From Alitta virens (taxonomy: Eukaryota; Annelida; Polychaeta; Phyllodocida; Nereididae): DNA of 64,000 nucleotides. The notes beneath the pieces were generated by a model. The model saw nothing but the letters and a program-made list of their open reading frames with translations. It ran no database searches and had not been told where the DNA came from. Each line of letters opens with the position of its first letter. The first letter of the stretch is position 1. Shown one piece after another: positions 47,784-63,715 of the stretch. The translations under genes and the position numbers were made by a program. The stretch is from the NCBI GenBank assembly GCA_932294295.1, contig OW028573.1, positions 3,514,001 to 3,578,000 on the forward strand. The letters run 5' to 3'.

Positions 47784-47972
47784 GGTGGTGGTGGTGGATT
47801 AGGGCTTTACGTCCTGTATTTCTGCACCTGATGGGCTAATTAGGACAGGTAGGGACCATGGCAATGAGACGAAAGGATGAAACAGCCATCCAACATAGGC
47901 TCGATCGGGAGTTGAACCCGGGACCCAGTGGTTGGAAGCCCAGCGCGCTACCACTGAGCAAGGCCCCCACCC
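47784..47972 (-). mobile_element. SINE family A, copy 4, nearly full length
   Basis: Carries the CACC-type tail, the conserved core, the B box and the A-box end (plus strand GCGCGCTACCACTGAGCAAGGC). It splits the LINE endonuclease domain. I could not define a clear target duplication. Confidence 0.8.
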
Positions 47973-48345
47973 CAGACGCGGTTCAGTTGATTGTAAAGAT
48001 TATGCAAATCACTGGCTGTAAGGTTAAAGGGTAGAGGAATATATAAGGAACATATAGTGAATGTTTTATTCAGGTTCAGACGAACTGCTGTAGCCTGAAG
48101 GTTTGTGTTAAGAGTAATATGGGTATGAATGATTCCATTTTTTACTAAAATTGATGAGCCACCAGTGGCTCTCTCCTGCGCAATATTGCCATATGTGTTA
48201 TACATATGATAATTTCTCAGTTTTAAGCTATTCAGGGGTTTCAGAAAAGTTTCCTGTAGGCAGAAAACACTAGGGTTTAGATCTAGGACCATGCAACCGA
48301 TTTCTTCAAAGTTGGCTCTGAAACCACGACAGTTTCACTGAATAA

Positions 48346-49235
48346 TACTGTCTATGAGTTAGTTAAATGAATTTAATAATATGATAGTGCATGGTAAGAT
48401 TCTGTATGAATACTTACTTCTTTTGCAAAGTAGCTTGAGGTTCAATCTGCTTTCAAAGACAACAGAATTCTTAACAGAAAATGCCACTTTGCATATGAAG
48501 GTCATGAAAAAGTGCAAGATGCTCAGGAAGAAATCCGTATAAACTGCCTCTATGTGATTTTAGACAAAAGCACACCTGTGGATTTCAGGTTTCATTTATC
48601 TTTAACAGTAGTGTTTTTATTTTTTGGCCAGTAGGGGTTTTTTTTTTTGGGCCCCACACATTGCATGAATGAAAATTCATTTGCCCAATATTCATGCCAA
48701 AAAACATAAGTATATACATTAAATATTCCCTTATTCATTTAATTGAAATTTTTACTTTTTTTCTTCTTCTTTTTTTAAACTCTTTCTGGATTTCTGCATA
48801 TTTTTTAAAAAAGGACTGCCAGCCTGGAGATATTAGACAAAGCTGTCGGTTCAAAGCTCTCATGAAATGGAAGCGTTGAAAATATCCACTAGAAGTTGAA
48901 CTAAACAAGCCATTAACAATTCAATGATGACAATCATTCCAAGTAAATTTGATTATCCTGACTAGAAAAGTAAGCTGGTGAAAATTCATTGAATAGCATA
49001 GTGGACTGATGATTTACAAACCCCTGATTTTCAATGCATTGATGTTTTAACAATCAGGCAGCATATCTTGCCACTGATAACTTATCAGCTTGTTAAATAA
49101 TCTCAGATACTACTTTATAGAAAATGAAACCAGTACCACCAATTCAATCAGTTTATCTTCAATGAGATAATGAATTTCACAGCATTATGACAACCTGAAA
49201 ATATGAATATTAATATTATATGAGACCTACTAAAA
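48346..49235. other. AT-rich stretch upstream of the ABC transporter, no exon recognised
   Basis: I looked here for exons of the extra N-terminal membrane domain of ABCB6-type transporters and saw none. The sequence is low in complexity with T-runs. Confidence 0.45.
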
Positions 49236-52200
49236 ATGGCCAAGAAAAACGGTAACCAATCAGCTTCTGCTCAGGTGGGTAACGATATGTACTCTCATAA
49301 CCAATGGTAAGTGCCAAATAACATGCTATAAGTCCAAACAATGTATGATTATGTTATTTTTGCACCTTGGACATCCAAGTCACCTATAATACTTAACCAC
49401 CACTTAACTCAATGTACGTTGTTCTGAGTATACCATGTTGATTCCCAGTTTATTCAAATGGATCAAGCTGATCATACACACATTGCAGTCCCTGGCTTAC
49501 CACAGTATTTGGCAGAGGCAGGTTTGACACATGATAATTCTTGCTAGACCTTCCTCAATCCTCATCATCATTTGACTTATCGTAGGGCCTAAATTTACAT
49601 GCAGAATAATAAAGTGAAGAAATCGCGTTTAGCTCTTGAGAAATACAACATGCAACTAATTCGAAACTCTAGAAATTGATGTATTTTCTGTTCTTTTTCC
49701 TAAACCTGCAACTACAACTTCTCACAACAAACAGCCACTACTGAAGAACAAGAAACCAACATGGTCAGGCATTCGCAGGAAACTAAAATTTCTTGCACCA
49801 TACCTATGGCCCAGGGGCAAACTGCACCTGCAAGTCTGCATTGTCGTTTCATTCATTCTCCAAGCATTGGTCAGAACAGTGGCTCTATTCACTCCCATTT
49901 TCTACAAGAAAATTGGTAACATGTTTGCAGTAATTTGTAATTTTATCATAAAATTTCTAGCAAGAAACAATTTAGCAACTGTCATACTTTCTCAAGGTCT
50001 CAAATTAAAAGAACAAGAACAAAAGGCAAATTCAAATACACGATGTCATGTTTTCTTTATTTTTGCAGTTGATAATCTCTCACAGTTTCAACAGCCAATC
50101 AATGATGTCCAAGTTACCACAGCAACATCCACGACTATTAGGCACGAGACTTCTCAAAACCAAGTGAACCAGACCTATAACTGGCATTGGCATTACATCA
50201 TTATATATGTCATCCTTAAGTCACTCATTGGTAACTTACATCATCATATTTATCACATCCTATATAAGCATATAAACAATTCTTGGAAAAAGCATGGTAT
50301 GGTCAAAATTGTGCAACTGGCCATGCAACTGGTATACATTAATTGTGGTGTTTAATTTCAGGACCAGGAGGATATCTCACTGCAACAAGAAACTCACTAT
50401 GGCAGTTGGCATTGCAATACCAAACGACAAGTCTCCACATCAAACTCTTCCAACACATTCACAGGTATACATACTTCTGCCTAAATATTATGGAGAAGGT
50501 AATTTTGTAAAATTATTGGAATACCATTATAAAACACTTCAGATGAAAAATATGTGGTCATTAATGTAGAATCCTACTACAGTGACTGTTGTTAGTGACT
50601 CGTGATTTGTTGCATGCCTGTCTCCAAACAAGTGATGATGTCACCAATGACCTAATTTTTTTCAATTGACCTTTGGTGACGTCATCGGAGACGAGCATGC
50701 AACAAATCACGCATGACTTGCAGGCCCTATAGACAAAAATTTCAAATGTCAAATCCAATTTCAGACTGTCAATTAGATGGCACATTTCACGTAAGACTGG
50801 GGAACTGATTAAAGTAATGGACCGAGGAGTGACAGGATGCACAACAATAATTAAGTAAGTGATCAAGAAAAGATGAAATATCATTTTATCATAACAGCTT
50901 ATCCTCAGGGATATTGTGTGATTTCAGAAATTTCCAGAAATTTACGTTATTTTTTGTTTTCAGTGTGGTGGTCTCTCAAATAGGTCCCATCATTGCAGAT
51001 GTCATTATTGCAATAGTTTACTTTTTTAGTGCTTTTGATGTCTTGGTTGGAATCATAGTGTTCGTCACGTTAATGCTGTATGCATGTAAGTATCTGAAAT
51101 CATTTGAAAAATAAAATTACCTATATGTTTTCATTTCCAATTGTATGAACACCCAATTACCCCAAGGGGATAATAAAGTTGACTTGACCACATAATATTG
51201 TGTCTTTGCCCTTCATCCTGACCACATATCTCTATAAAAATGAAAATTTTAATAACAATGTGGTACATACACTGTGGTACTTGTGTTAAAACAAGAGTAT
51301 CATTCTCTAATTCAGTTGTCACAGTGCTTCTCAGTGAATGGAGGACAAAATACAGAAGGGCCAGAAATGATGCTGACAACCAGAGGGCTTCCACTGCAGT
51401 TGACTCAATACTGAACGTTGAAACCGTGAGACTATCGTTGTAATGCAGTGCAAATGGATCACTCAAGCTTTATTATTATACCCATAGCATGAATGTGTAT
51501 GACAAAGTTTCCATTTCCATCAGGTGAAGTTATTCACTGGAGAGGAATGGGAGGTAAAGAGGTTCACCACAGATGCCCAAGAATTCCAGGTATACTGTAT
51601 TTTTCTTCTCTCTGTTTTTCTTTTTTTTTAACTGAAATTTCTGAAATTCAATTGAAAAATGCAGTCTACCTTGGGTTTCTTTAACTTTCTTGACATCCAG
51701 AAAGCAGAATGGTGGATGCATTTCACAGCCAACATGTATGCCTCAGCCAGAGTTAGTGTCCTGAACTGTGGATTCCTAGCAGGGTGTATCCTCTCTGCCA
51801 ATTATGTGGTCACTGGCCACTTCACCACTGGAGACTTCGTTCTCTTTGCCTCCTACCTCACCCAGCTCTTTGAACCTTTGAATATGCTGGGGGCTCATTA
51901 CAGGTAAAGTGAAATATCAAATACTGTTAGCTCCTAGATATTGCAGTAGCCACATTTTCTTGGTTAGACGCTTGGTTATAAGTAAGGCAGCCAGTTTAAT
52001 TTCAAGACAGCATTGGTCACCAATGAAGAGCATATCCATGTATTGTGACATGACAGTTTGATATCCATTGTCAATTAAATTTACACATCTGATATCGCTT
52101 TTATGGGTATCTTGACAGGCAAAACTGGAGTGTTTATTGTGTCAAGACCATTGTTGGCCACTGGGTTTTGATGTCTTCACCCAGTTTTACGGTTCTTCCC

Positions 52201-55200
52201 TTCTAGACAGATAGATAGATATGGGAAGTTGTTGCCGCTATCGAAGGTTGAGTGATGAGGTGAGAGAGAAAAGTCCAACCATGTTACACATTTACCATAT
52301 GGGTGGGATCTTTTACTTGCCTTAGCATAGACACTGAGTGCAAGGGACCGCCAATTTAACGTCTCATCCGAAAACGACATCCAGCTGGGATGATGCTCAT
52401 AAAGGGTGCCCGGGCCTGGGATTGAACCTGGGTCCTTCAGAGGAGCAGAGGAGCGCCTTACCACTAGACCACCCTGCTGCTATTATCTCTCTATCCTGTA
52501 GCTAATCTTGTAAGAAACATCTAAAATTTCAATGTCTATTTACAGTTAGTCCTAAAATTTTACTAATGTTCCAGAATGTTCCAGCAGGGTTTCATTGACA
52601 TGGAACACATGTTCGATATTCTTAACACGAAACCAGAGGTGAATAAACTGAAATTGTCAATCATCTGAGTGATTTACATAAAGAATATGTCCTAACAAAA
52701 CAACCACTACTGTAACTCAATTAATTCGTATTTTGGCACCAGATTGCTGAGGATCCTTCTGCAAGGCCACTCGACGTCACTGAAGGCACAATCCAGTTTG
52801 AAAATGTGTCCTTTTCTTACTTAGAAGGGTAGGTTGCACTGTCACTTGCAAGTTTTACGTCATTTACATGCATTAGTTTATTACTGCACTGTTGAATATT
52901 GATTTCAGCAAACACATTCTGAACAATGTGAGCTTCACATTAAACCCAGGGGAAACTCAGGCACTGGTAAGTTAAACATATCGACAAAAATGAGGTCAGG
53001 CTAACTTCCAGATATTCAGGAATTCGAAGTATCACTTACTTAGTTAATTATAACAGGTATCCCATGTTTGTCTGCCTAATTCAACCCAAACAGATTATCA
53101 CAAGTTTTAAATGGAGCTTTCAAGGTAAGCCCAAATGAACCCTGGTTCCTGAAGTGAGTGGGTGGGTGATTAAGGCTTTACGTCCTGTATTTCTGCACCA
53201 ATTGGGCTAATTAGGACAGGCAGAGACCATGGCAATGAGACGAAGGATGAAACAGCCATCCAACTTAGGCTCGACCGGGAATTGAACCCGGGACCCAGTG
53301 GTTGGAAGCCCAGAGCGCTACCTCTGAGCTAGGCCTCCGCCTGGTTCCTGAAGTGACAAAAAAAAAAGATTTGAGAACTATAGTATAACCGTTTCCCACA
53401 TATTCACCTTCAGGTGGGGAAATCTGGTGCTGGAAAAACATCAATAAGTCGTCTGCTTACACGACTGTATGACATTCAAACCGGAAAGATTTCCATAGAT
53501 GGTCAGGATATATCTAAGGTATTAAATACTCCATACTTCTACTGTGATTCATCAGTCTGTAATATGGTTACTCTTCGCTGTAATAAAATATTTTGTGAAT
53601 ATGTACACACTTCCAGGTACAAATCAGTTCTTTAAGACAACAGATTGGAGTGGTGCCTCAAGATCCTGCATTGTTCAACGATTCTGCCAAGTAAGTCACT
53701 AAATTTTTCCAATCTTGTAATATTTCTGAAAGTGACAATTTTGAAAGTAGTCAAGTCAAAATAATTGTTCAATTTCTGACTTCATCAGGTTTAATATCCA
53801 ATACGGAAATATGTCCTCGATGATGACTGACATAATGACTGCCACCAAAAGTGCAAATATACATGAGACCATCAGTGCATTCCCACAAGGTAATGGTAAC
53901 TTCTTTGAGTTAAAATCTTACTGTTTTCAGTAAGAAACTTACTGTATAAAGTTGGTATCTTACTGGTGAACAGATCTATAAGTCTTGCAAATGACTCCTT
54001 TTTGTCATAGCATATCCTTGATGTTTCCATCTTTAACTCGATAGTAGTAGGCCAATTTTATTCAGTTAGTAATATCCAATAATGTACTGAACATTTCAGG
54101 ATATGACACAGTGATAGGTCAGAAAGGTCTGAAACTCAGCGGAGGAGAAAGACAACGCATTGCCATTGCCAGAATGCTTTTAAAAGATCCAAAGCTGATA
54201 ATCCTGGATGAGGTAGGTCAATTTAGGCTCAGTCAACTCATACCATTTGCTACCGGGGGCAGATGTAAAAAGATACATGTTACCCCAACAGTGGGTGATC
54301 AATACTCTTATGATTACCATCTTATTATAACTAATTTCTCACTAACTTGCAGGCCACATCAGCGCTAGACACTGACACAGAAAGAATCATCCAGACGTCC
54401 TTAATTTCTTCGTGCAAGGGAAGAACAACGCTCATCATAGCACATCGTCTTTCAACAGTGGTGAATGCTGACAACATCATCGTATTTGATGATGGGCGTA
54501 TTATAGAAAGTGGAACGTAAGTGTTCATTTCAGCAAAGTTCTTATATTGCATAATTAACAATGTTTAACTTTCTACTCATGAGATAAGATATCTCCCTGA
54601 GCATCTGTTGCAAAAAGTGTATATGAGAGTCGTCCCAATCAAAAATCTCTTTTCATCGAAACACTGAGCTATAGCACTGTGATCAAAATTTCAAAACCTC
54701 CCAGAAACCTTGAATGAGCTTCAAATGTTTTGTTGCTTTTGTATTTTCAGTCACAGTCAGCTACTAAGAGGTGGTGGGACCTATGCACGAATGTGGGCAC
54801 TGCAACAAGAAGAGGCGAAGGAAGAAAAACCCCCACCTCTTCATCTTCAGCATAGTCTGAGTCTACCACAAGAACCCATTAGTCCTACAAGCACTATAAA
54901 CAGTGTTTTCACCTCTGATGGCGAGGCTTATTCTGTAGCAGATATTGAAGAAGTAGAATGTGCTCATTCGGCCATCATAGAGGAAATACACCATGCCAAT
55001 GAACAGGAAGCTCATCAAGATAAAGAACAGAAATCACACCATACCCCAACAGAGGTAGTAACACACCAAGCAGAAGTTGAAGACACCGAATCACAGGAGA
55101 CCAAGAATCATTCAGTAAATCTGGACATGAAAGTACCAGAGGGCGCTAACGACATCCACGATACCACTGAAAGAAGCGGTGATGATGACAATGTGCTAAA

Positions 55201-55240
55201 GCCAGAAATTGTGAACAAAAATGACAATGTCCAGGTCTAA
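49236..55240 (+). CDS. ABCB6/HMT-1-like ABC half transporter, 18 exons
   Basis: Exons 49236-49274, 49735-49915, 50069-50230, 50362-50464, 50765-50854, 50964-51085, 51316-51425, 51524-51589, 51701-51903, 52575-52638, 52743-52828, 52909-52966, 53414-53518, 53617-53690, 53789-53889, 54100-54212, 54353-54516, 54751-55240; phases agree and give 776 aa. The membrane domain includes [45 protein letters not shown] and [10 protein letters not shown]. The nucleotide-binding domain has Walker A GKSGAGKT (430-437), Q-loop [11 protein letters not shown], signature LSGGERQ (534-540), Walker B LIILDE (554-559) and the H-loop IIAHRLS. ABCB6/HMT-1 proteins export heavy metals, thiol conjugates or porphyrins across organelle membranes. 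The extra N-terminal membrane domain (TMD0) is not in this model. The C-terminal 160 residues are acidic and His-rich. Introns hold two SINEs and a foldback element. Confidence 0.88.
50595..50717. mobile_element. Foldback MITE in an ABC transporter intron
   Basis: The left arm CGTGATTTGTTGCATGC and the right arm GCATGCAACAAATCACG are inverted copies, with inner arms GTCTCC...GTCACCAATGACC and GGTGACGTCATCGGAGAC. No ORF. Confidence 0.75.
51127..51190 (-). repeat. 3'-end-like LINE tail, copy 2
   Basis: Inverted copy of 20884-20952 (CCAATTGTATGAACACCC... GGGGATAATAAAGTTGACTT). It lies in an ABC transporter intron. Confidence 0.65.
52247..52480 (-). mobile_element. tRNA-derived SINE family B, most complete copy
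   Basis: On the minus strand it starts with a tRNA-like head, A box TGGTCTAGTGGTAAGGC and B box GGTTCAATCCC, followed by the family core (CCCAGCTGGATGTCG-type) and the CCCACCCATATGG..GTGTAACATGG region. It lies in intron 9 of the ABC transporter. Confidence 0.8.
53158..53339 (-). mobile_element. tRNA-derived SINE family A, full-length copy with 16-17 bp target duplication
   Basis: Flanked by CCTGGTTCCTGAAGTGA at 53141-53157 and 53340-53356. On the minus strand the head reads GCGGAGGCCTAGCTCAGAGG (A box) with B box GGTTCAATTCC, then the core, and the tail ends in CACC repeats. About 182 bp. It lies in intron 12 of the ABC transporter. Best reference copy for the family. Confidence 0.93.
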
Positions 55241-55860
55241 CCTGATGAGGAAATCAAGGATTGTAGCATTGTATGGATTATTGTTACCAAATTGCAATAT
55301 TTTACTTTCATAATAATTTTGTATATAGTCTATTATAGAATAATTTATTTCATATTACATACATCAACCACATCTTATAACATATAAGTAATATGGGTGA
55401 GGGAGGGGCGGGGGGTGGACAACTCCAAGACACGATGTGTCACTGCTCTTCGAAAGGAACACAGGACACTTTGTATTGATGAATTCACAAGCTTTGTGTA
55501 GTGTAGCATTTTCTAACCATTTTGGTATCGGACCTGAGCATCATTGCAATACCCAGCTGCCCCACAGGAGAATTATGAAGTATGAAATGAACCACATATA
55601 CATGTATTGTTCAACAAGTTACATATTGTGAAACTGAACCAAGCCAGCCAGTTTAGTAACTGAAGTGACCATTCCAATGTACTATACTACATAATCACTG
55701 AAGTGACCATTCCAAAGTAGGAGTGCTTTCAAAATCAGAAATTGGAAAAAGACTTTGACCTGGAATGGAGTTATTTATTTGATAAACTTCTCAATTCACA
55801 GCATTCACACCAATCATAACCTTAAATTCATTGCCAACTCATTCTCCCCAAAAACAATTG
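55241..55860. other. Convergent 3' ends of the ABC transporter and TTC32-like genes
   Basis: The two genes point toward each other here. A minus-strand AATAAA at 55774-55779 lies about 90 bases past the TTC32-like stop. No clear AATAAA was seen for the transporter. Confidence 0.5.
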
Positions 55861-55866
55861 GAAGTT

Positions 55867-56898
55867 TCATTTCTCAGCAGTGAGTTCAATTTGACTCTGT
55901 TCCAGGCATTGCTTTGCAGATGTAAGTGAAGGGTCACACATCAAAGCCTTTTCTTGGTCACTCACAGCCATAGAGAACCTCCCTGAAACAGCAATGTATT
56001 CATAATTAGAGGTCATAGGATTGCTGCCATAAAATGTGAACAATACATCAACAATTTGACCATTGAGAATTTCTGAATCAAGCAGTAGGCATGATGCAAC
56101 TAATCTGCCGGCTCGACATAAAATTTACCCAGTAAATAAAGAGCCTCAATTGTTGTACTTAAGACCATATTGGCCAGCCATATTTGCCCAAGAGCTACTG
56201 GTCTGAACCACAGACAGAATTATGAGATCATAAGGTTTGGGTGGGTGGGTGGGTGGATTAGGGCTTTACGTCTTGTATTTCGGCACCTGATGGGCTAATT
56301 AGGACAGGCAGGGACCATCATAAGGTTTGGAGCGAACATTATGTTAGTGAGGGCAGCGTAACTGCCATTCCAACTGAGTCAGAAATCCCAACTGGTCTCA
56401 ATTTAAGAGACTAAATGCCATACCTAGTCTGTAGTGTATTAAACCTCGATTGTAAAATGCCACAGCCAGTTTTTCATCATACTTCAACGCATTTGTGTAA
56501 TCTACAACAGCATCATCAAAGTCTACTTCCAGGTACTTCAGGTGACCCCGGTTATTGTGTGACAGCGCACACAACTTGGATCTGTCAATATTCCAAATCA
56601 TACGTTAAGAAGTTATATGCAAGCATGCAATAAACACTAAAAAAACTGATTTAAAAAAAAATGAGATCACACAATATCGCCCATAATATATGATATATGA
56701 CTAAATTCCTTTGTACAAAATGATTGGTTACTGGTACAGTGGAACAGCATGGACTTACATCTGTTCACTTGCATTTGGTGTGTGCATCAAGGACCGACAC
56801 ACATCAATGCATTCACTGTACACTTTCTTGGCTTCAGATTTTCTACCGAGTGTCTTTGCATTATTGTACAGCTCATGACACCTGTCAAACTCCGTCAT
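55867..56898 (-). CDS. TTC32: TTC32-like small TPR protein, three exons
   Basis: Exons 56898-56759, 56581-56424 and 55982-55867 keep phase and give 137 aa (vertebrate TTC32 is about 150). The start is the first ATG of the exon, followed by a helical, charged sequence. The TPR repeats are clear: NNRGHLKYLEVDFDDAVVDY is directly followed by a TNALKYDEKLAVAFYNRGL unit and then RFSMAVSDQEKALMCDPS. The phrases NNRG..KY..VDF..A..DYT and YNRGL..YRLG are those of TTC32. TPR arrays mediate protein contacts; the function of TTC32 is poorly known. It lies tail to tail with the transporter and next to NDUFS1, with the same orientation. Confidence 0.8.
56241..56316 (-). mobile_element. SINE family A, 5'-truncated copy with 14-bp target duplication
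   Basis: Flanked by ATCATAAGGTTTGG at 56227-56240 and 56317-56330. Only the tail half (GGGTGGGTGG to GGACAGGCAGGGACC) is present. It lies in the last intron of the TTC32-like gene. Confidence 0.9.
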
Positions 56899-57298
56899 TT
56901 CACATATTACCACCACCTTACATTTACTGTTTATGACAGACAACTGGTAAAACACACCAGCAGCAGTCTACTATAGGTGTTGTAACAGTACAGCACTGCC
57001 ATCTAGGGAATTTCCAGTGAATCAACCCTAACCGTTGGTCATTTTTCGAACCATATATTATCTTCACAGCTGTCATCACTATCTCGTATAAGTTCCACAT
57101 TGTTTGATGAAAAGTCACACACTATTCAGAGCTTAGTGTTTTCACAACATTCTTTTCTTCAATAAATAACTTGTAGAACAGAGCAATATGTCTAGAAACT
57201 CTAAAAATCTGATGAAATTCACACTATTGAACGAGCGTTTTGGAAACAGTAGACATCAAGAAGACAATTGGAACAAAATAAATCACTGAAAATCATAA

Positions 57299-57304
57299 TT
57301 TATT
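57299..57304 (-). terminator. Poly(A) signal AATAAA of NDUFS1
   Basis: AATAAA on the minus strand about 270 bases past the NDUFS1 stop. Confidence 0.45.
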
Positions 57305-57573
57305 TGCTAACAACTGTACACATGGAGATGCTGAATATCCATAGCCCTGTCTATACAATGGTTAGTTCAGTGATGATCAACTTAATCAAACATGCGGTGC
57401 AACTCCAAAGATGACATTTCAGCACATAATGACAAAAATGAAGTTAAAAAACTTCTTACTCCTTCCTCAGATGACCATTAACAGTCCAATCAAGATATGA
57501 CTGGCTTAAATCTTTAACATCTTTATGGCCTAGCATAACAAATGCAACAATATCTTCCATTTTCTCTCAGTAC

Positions 57574-61864
<4,291 letters not shown>

Positions 61865-62169
61865 TGCTAGACAAAAAAAAAAGAAAGATTGGATTTGAAG
61901 TAGAAATCACCAAATGCAGTCCACCACGTCAGTGTTCTTACTTTACTACGGTTGTCTTCTCTTAGTTCCAAAACCCACTCATCCTAAATTCATGCTGAAA
62001 TATTACAGCAAGAATATTAGGACACCAAAATAGACTCATATAGGGCGCCCAGCTAGTTGAAAAGCAAAAAAAACAAAGTCTTCACTTAATGTTTTTACAA
62101 ACATGGCGTTGGGCATGCTCAAATGTCCTAGCTGGAACACTGCATTAACACAAATACTAGTGCTCCACC

Positions 62170-62255
62170 ATATCGTTTGATTCAAATCGATACGATACGT
62201 ATCGTCGATACAGTCAATCGATATTCGATACCTATCATCGATATGCAGTTGGAAT
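62170..62255. repeat. Dispersed ATCGAT/TATCG-rich repeat, copy 2
   Basis: Phrases ATCGATACGATACGTATCG, AATCGATATTCGATA and ATCATCGATATGCAG resemble the patch at 28180-28325. No ORF. Confidence 0.45.
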
Positions 62256-63069
62256 AAAGAAATAGAATAATATGGCTTGGGGACCACAAATTAATGTGGC
62301 CATTTTCCTTTTGAAGTCATATTAGTTTACATTCCATCTATTTTCTTATCAGAAAATCGCTTTTCTTATGCTTAGTTATTTATAAATCATACTTTACAAT
62401 AATTTCTGGTAAGGTCTCCTAGAAAATGTACAATCCTATAAATCATATGTTGATGGTAACCTGAGGTAACAGAGCAATAGTAATAGGAAGTTCAATTAAT
62501 TTTAATATGCCTACTATGCTTTGTTCTGCTTTGATATGTTGAATTGCAATTAACTATTGACACTTGCTGGGCTGTAGTCAAGTTCAGTTCACACTTTTGA
62601 TTAATACAAAACTGTCATCATGTAGGCAACTTCCTAATTGCAATTCATCAAAGTTCAATTGATTTAGGATTATACAAGCCCATTTAAATACTTTCCCAGC
62701 ATATAAACACAGAAAATTACGGCCGTCATATCGTATATGCTGTAAGTATTAAACAAATAATAATAATGTGTAATGCCATATTTGGAAAACAAATACCATC
62801 ATAGTTAAAACATAATAAATATTTTTTGTTTTTCTTTGGAGAAAGTAGTATATATGGGCATAGCTAAAATAAAATGTGAAATAGCCTCAAATAGGCCAAC
62901 GTATTAGGATGAAAGATATGTCAATTAATATTCTTTATTGGCATTTTGCACAACAATTAAGTGGCTATAAAGATTCGGAATTTAAAAAAAAGGAACAATT
63001 ATAATACACTGTAAAACTCCCAATTAAGAGCTTAAATTTGTTATTCAAATATAATGATAACAGCTAGAG

Positions 63070-63210
63070 CATTTTATGTCGACTCTGTATGGTTCGTCAC
63101 TACCAATGGCGGAACGACCAATATCAGGTGACGAATCGACCCCGTTCTAGTGACGAACTGTCCAGTTTTCACGGGGACGGATCGGGCAGTGACGAATCAA
63201 CCTGTTACCA
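63070..63210. repeat. Patch of repeated GTGACGAA words
   Basis: GTGACGAA occurs at least three times on the plus strand (contexts GTGACGAATCGACC, GTGACGAACTGTCC, GTGACGAATCAACC), plus one TTCGTCAC and variants. Irregular spacing. Possibly a decayed element. Confidence 0.45.
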
Positions 63211-63715
63211 CTCTGATGACAGTTAATTTTAGATTATCTGAAAATTGGCATGCCACTTATTCCATTGGTCCAGGGGCTGGGTCAGGATTATGCCTGCATG
63301 TTAAGCAGTATAATTCAACTTTGTTTATCTAAACAAATGCTAAGATGCCATCTGAACTGTCAGTGTCACTGCCAGTACTAAAATGAAATTTGCAATGTCA
63401 AATTATGCTTGTGCTGAGTGATATTAGCCTGTAGTAAGAACCTAACATGGGACAGCCATTCACATCTTACTTGCCAGATATCCAACTGCACCACCAATTA
63501 ATACTAAAGGAACAGTCGCAGTTGCTTGTCAATGTCTGTTACCTAACCACTAAACACAGCAATGTTAGCAGACCATTCCAAAATAACCTTGACATTGACC
63601 TGAGATGCAGTTTTCATAGTTAACGAAGAATGATTTTAGCAGATAGGTATTGCAACAATTTTTAGTATTGTAGTTTCATTCATTAAACATCTAATTAATG
63701 TGTATTGCTCTGCAG

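Larger units (their letters stand above)
46261..48345 (-). mobile_element. Jockey-like LINE, dead, interrupted by SINEs
   Basis: Minus-strand frames in order: endonuclease N-terminus at 48292-47980 (SVFCLQETFL, GGSSILVKNG), endonuclease core at 47779-47420 (ILGDFNSHNQLWG, GTFSSIDLSICDP, GSDHFPIVL), linker at 47237-47010 (RPWFDDKVREAIKNRKRALR), pre-RT at 46904-46665 and RT start at 46518-46261 (MPIPKPGKDHSDPMNYRPIALT, FQSGFRHHRSTSDHL). The copy stops before the catalytic YxDD box. The order is APE endonuclease then reverse transcriptase, as in jockey/CR1 elements. Three SINE family A copies are inserted in it. Confidence 0.85.

Noticed and set aside
50465..50963. A missing exon (gap or deletion) in the ABC transporter between HIHR and VVVSQIG
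   Set aside because: The missing piece was found as a 90-base exon at 50765-50854 with correct phase and flanking splice sites.
53281..53339. Possible tRNA genes at the tRNA-like heads of SINEs (also 46150, 47360, 47900, 52400-52480, 20860)
   Set aside because: A and B boxes are present, but each is joined to the same SINE core and tail and one is bracketed by target duplications, so they are SINE heads and not tRNA genes.
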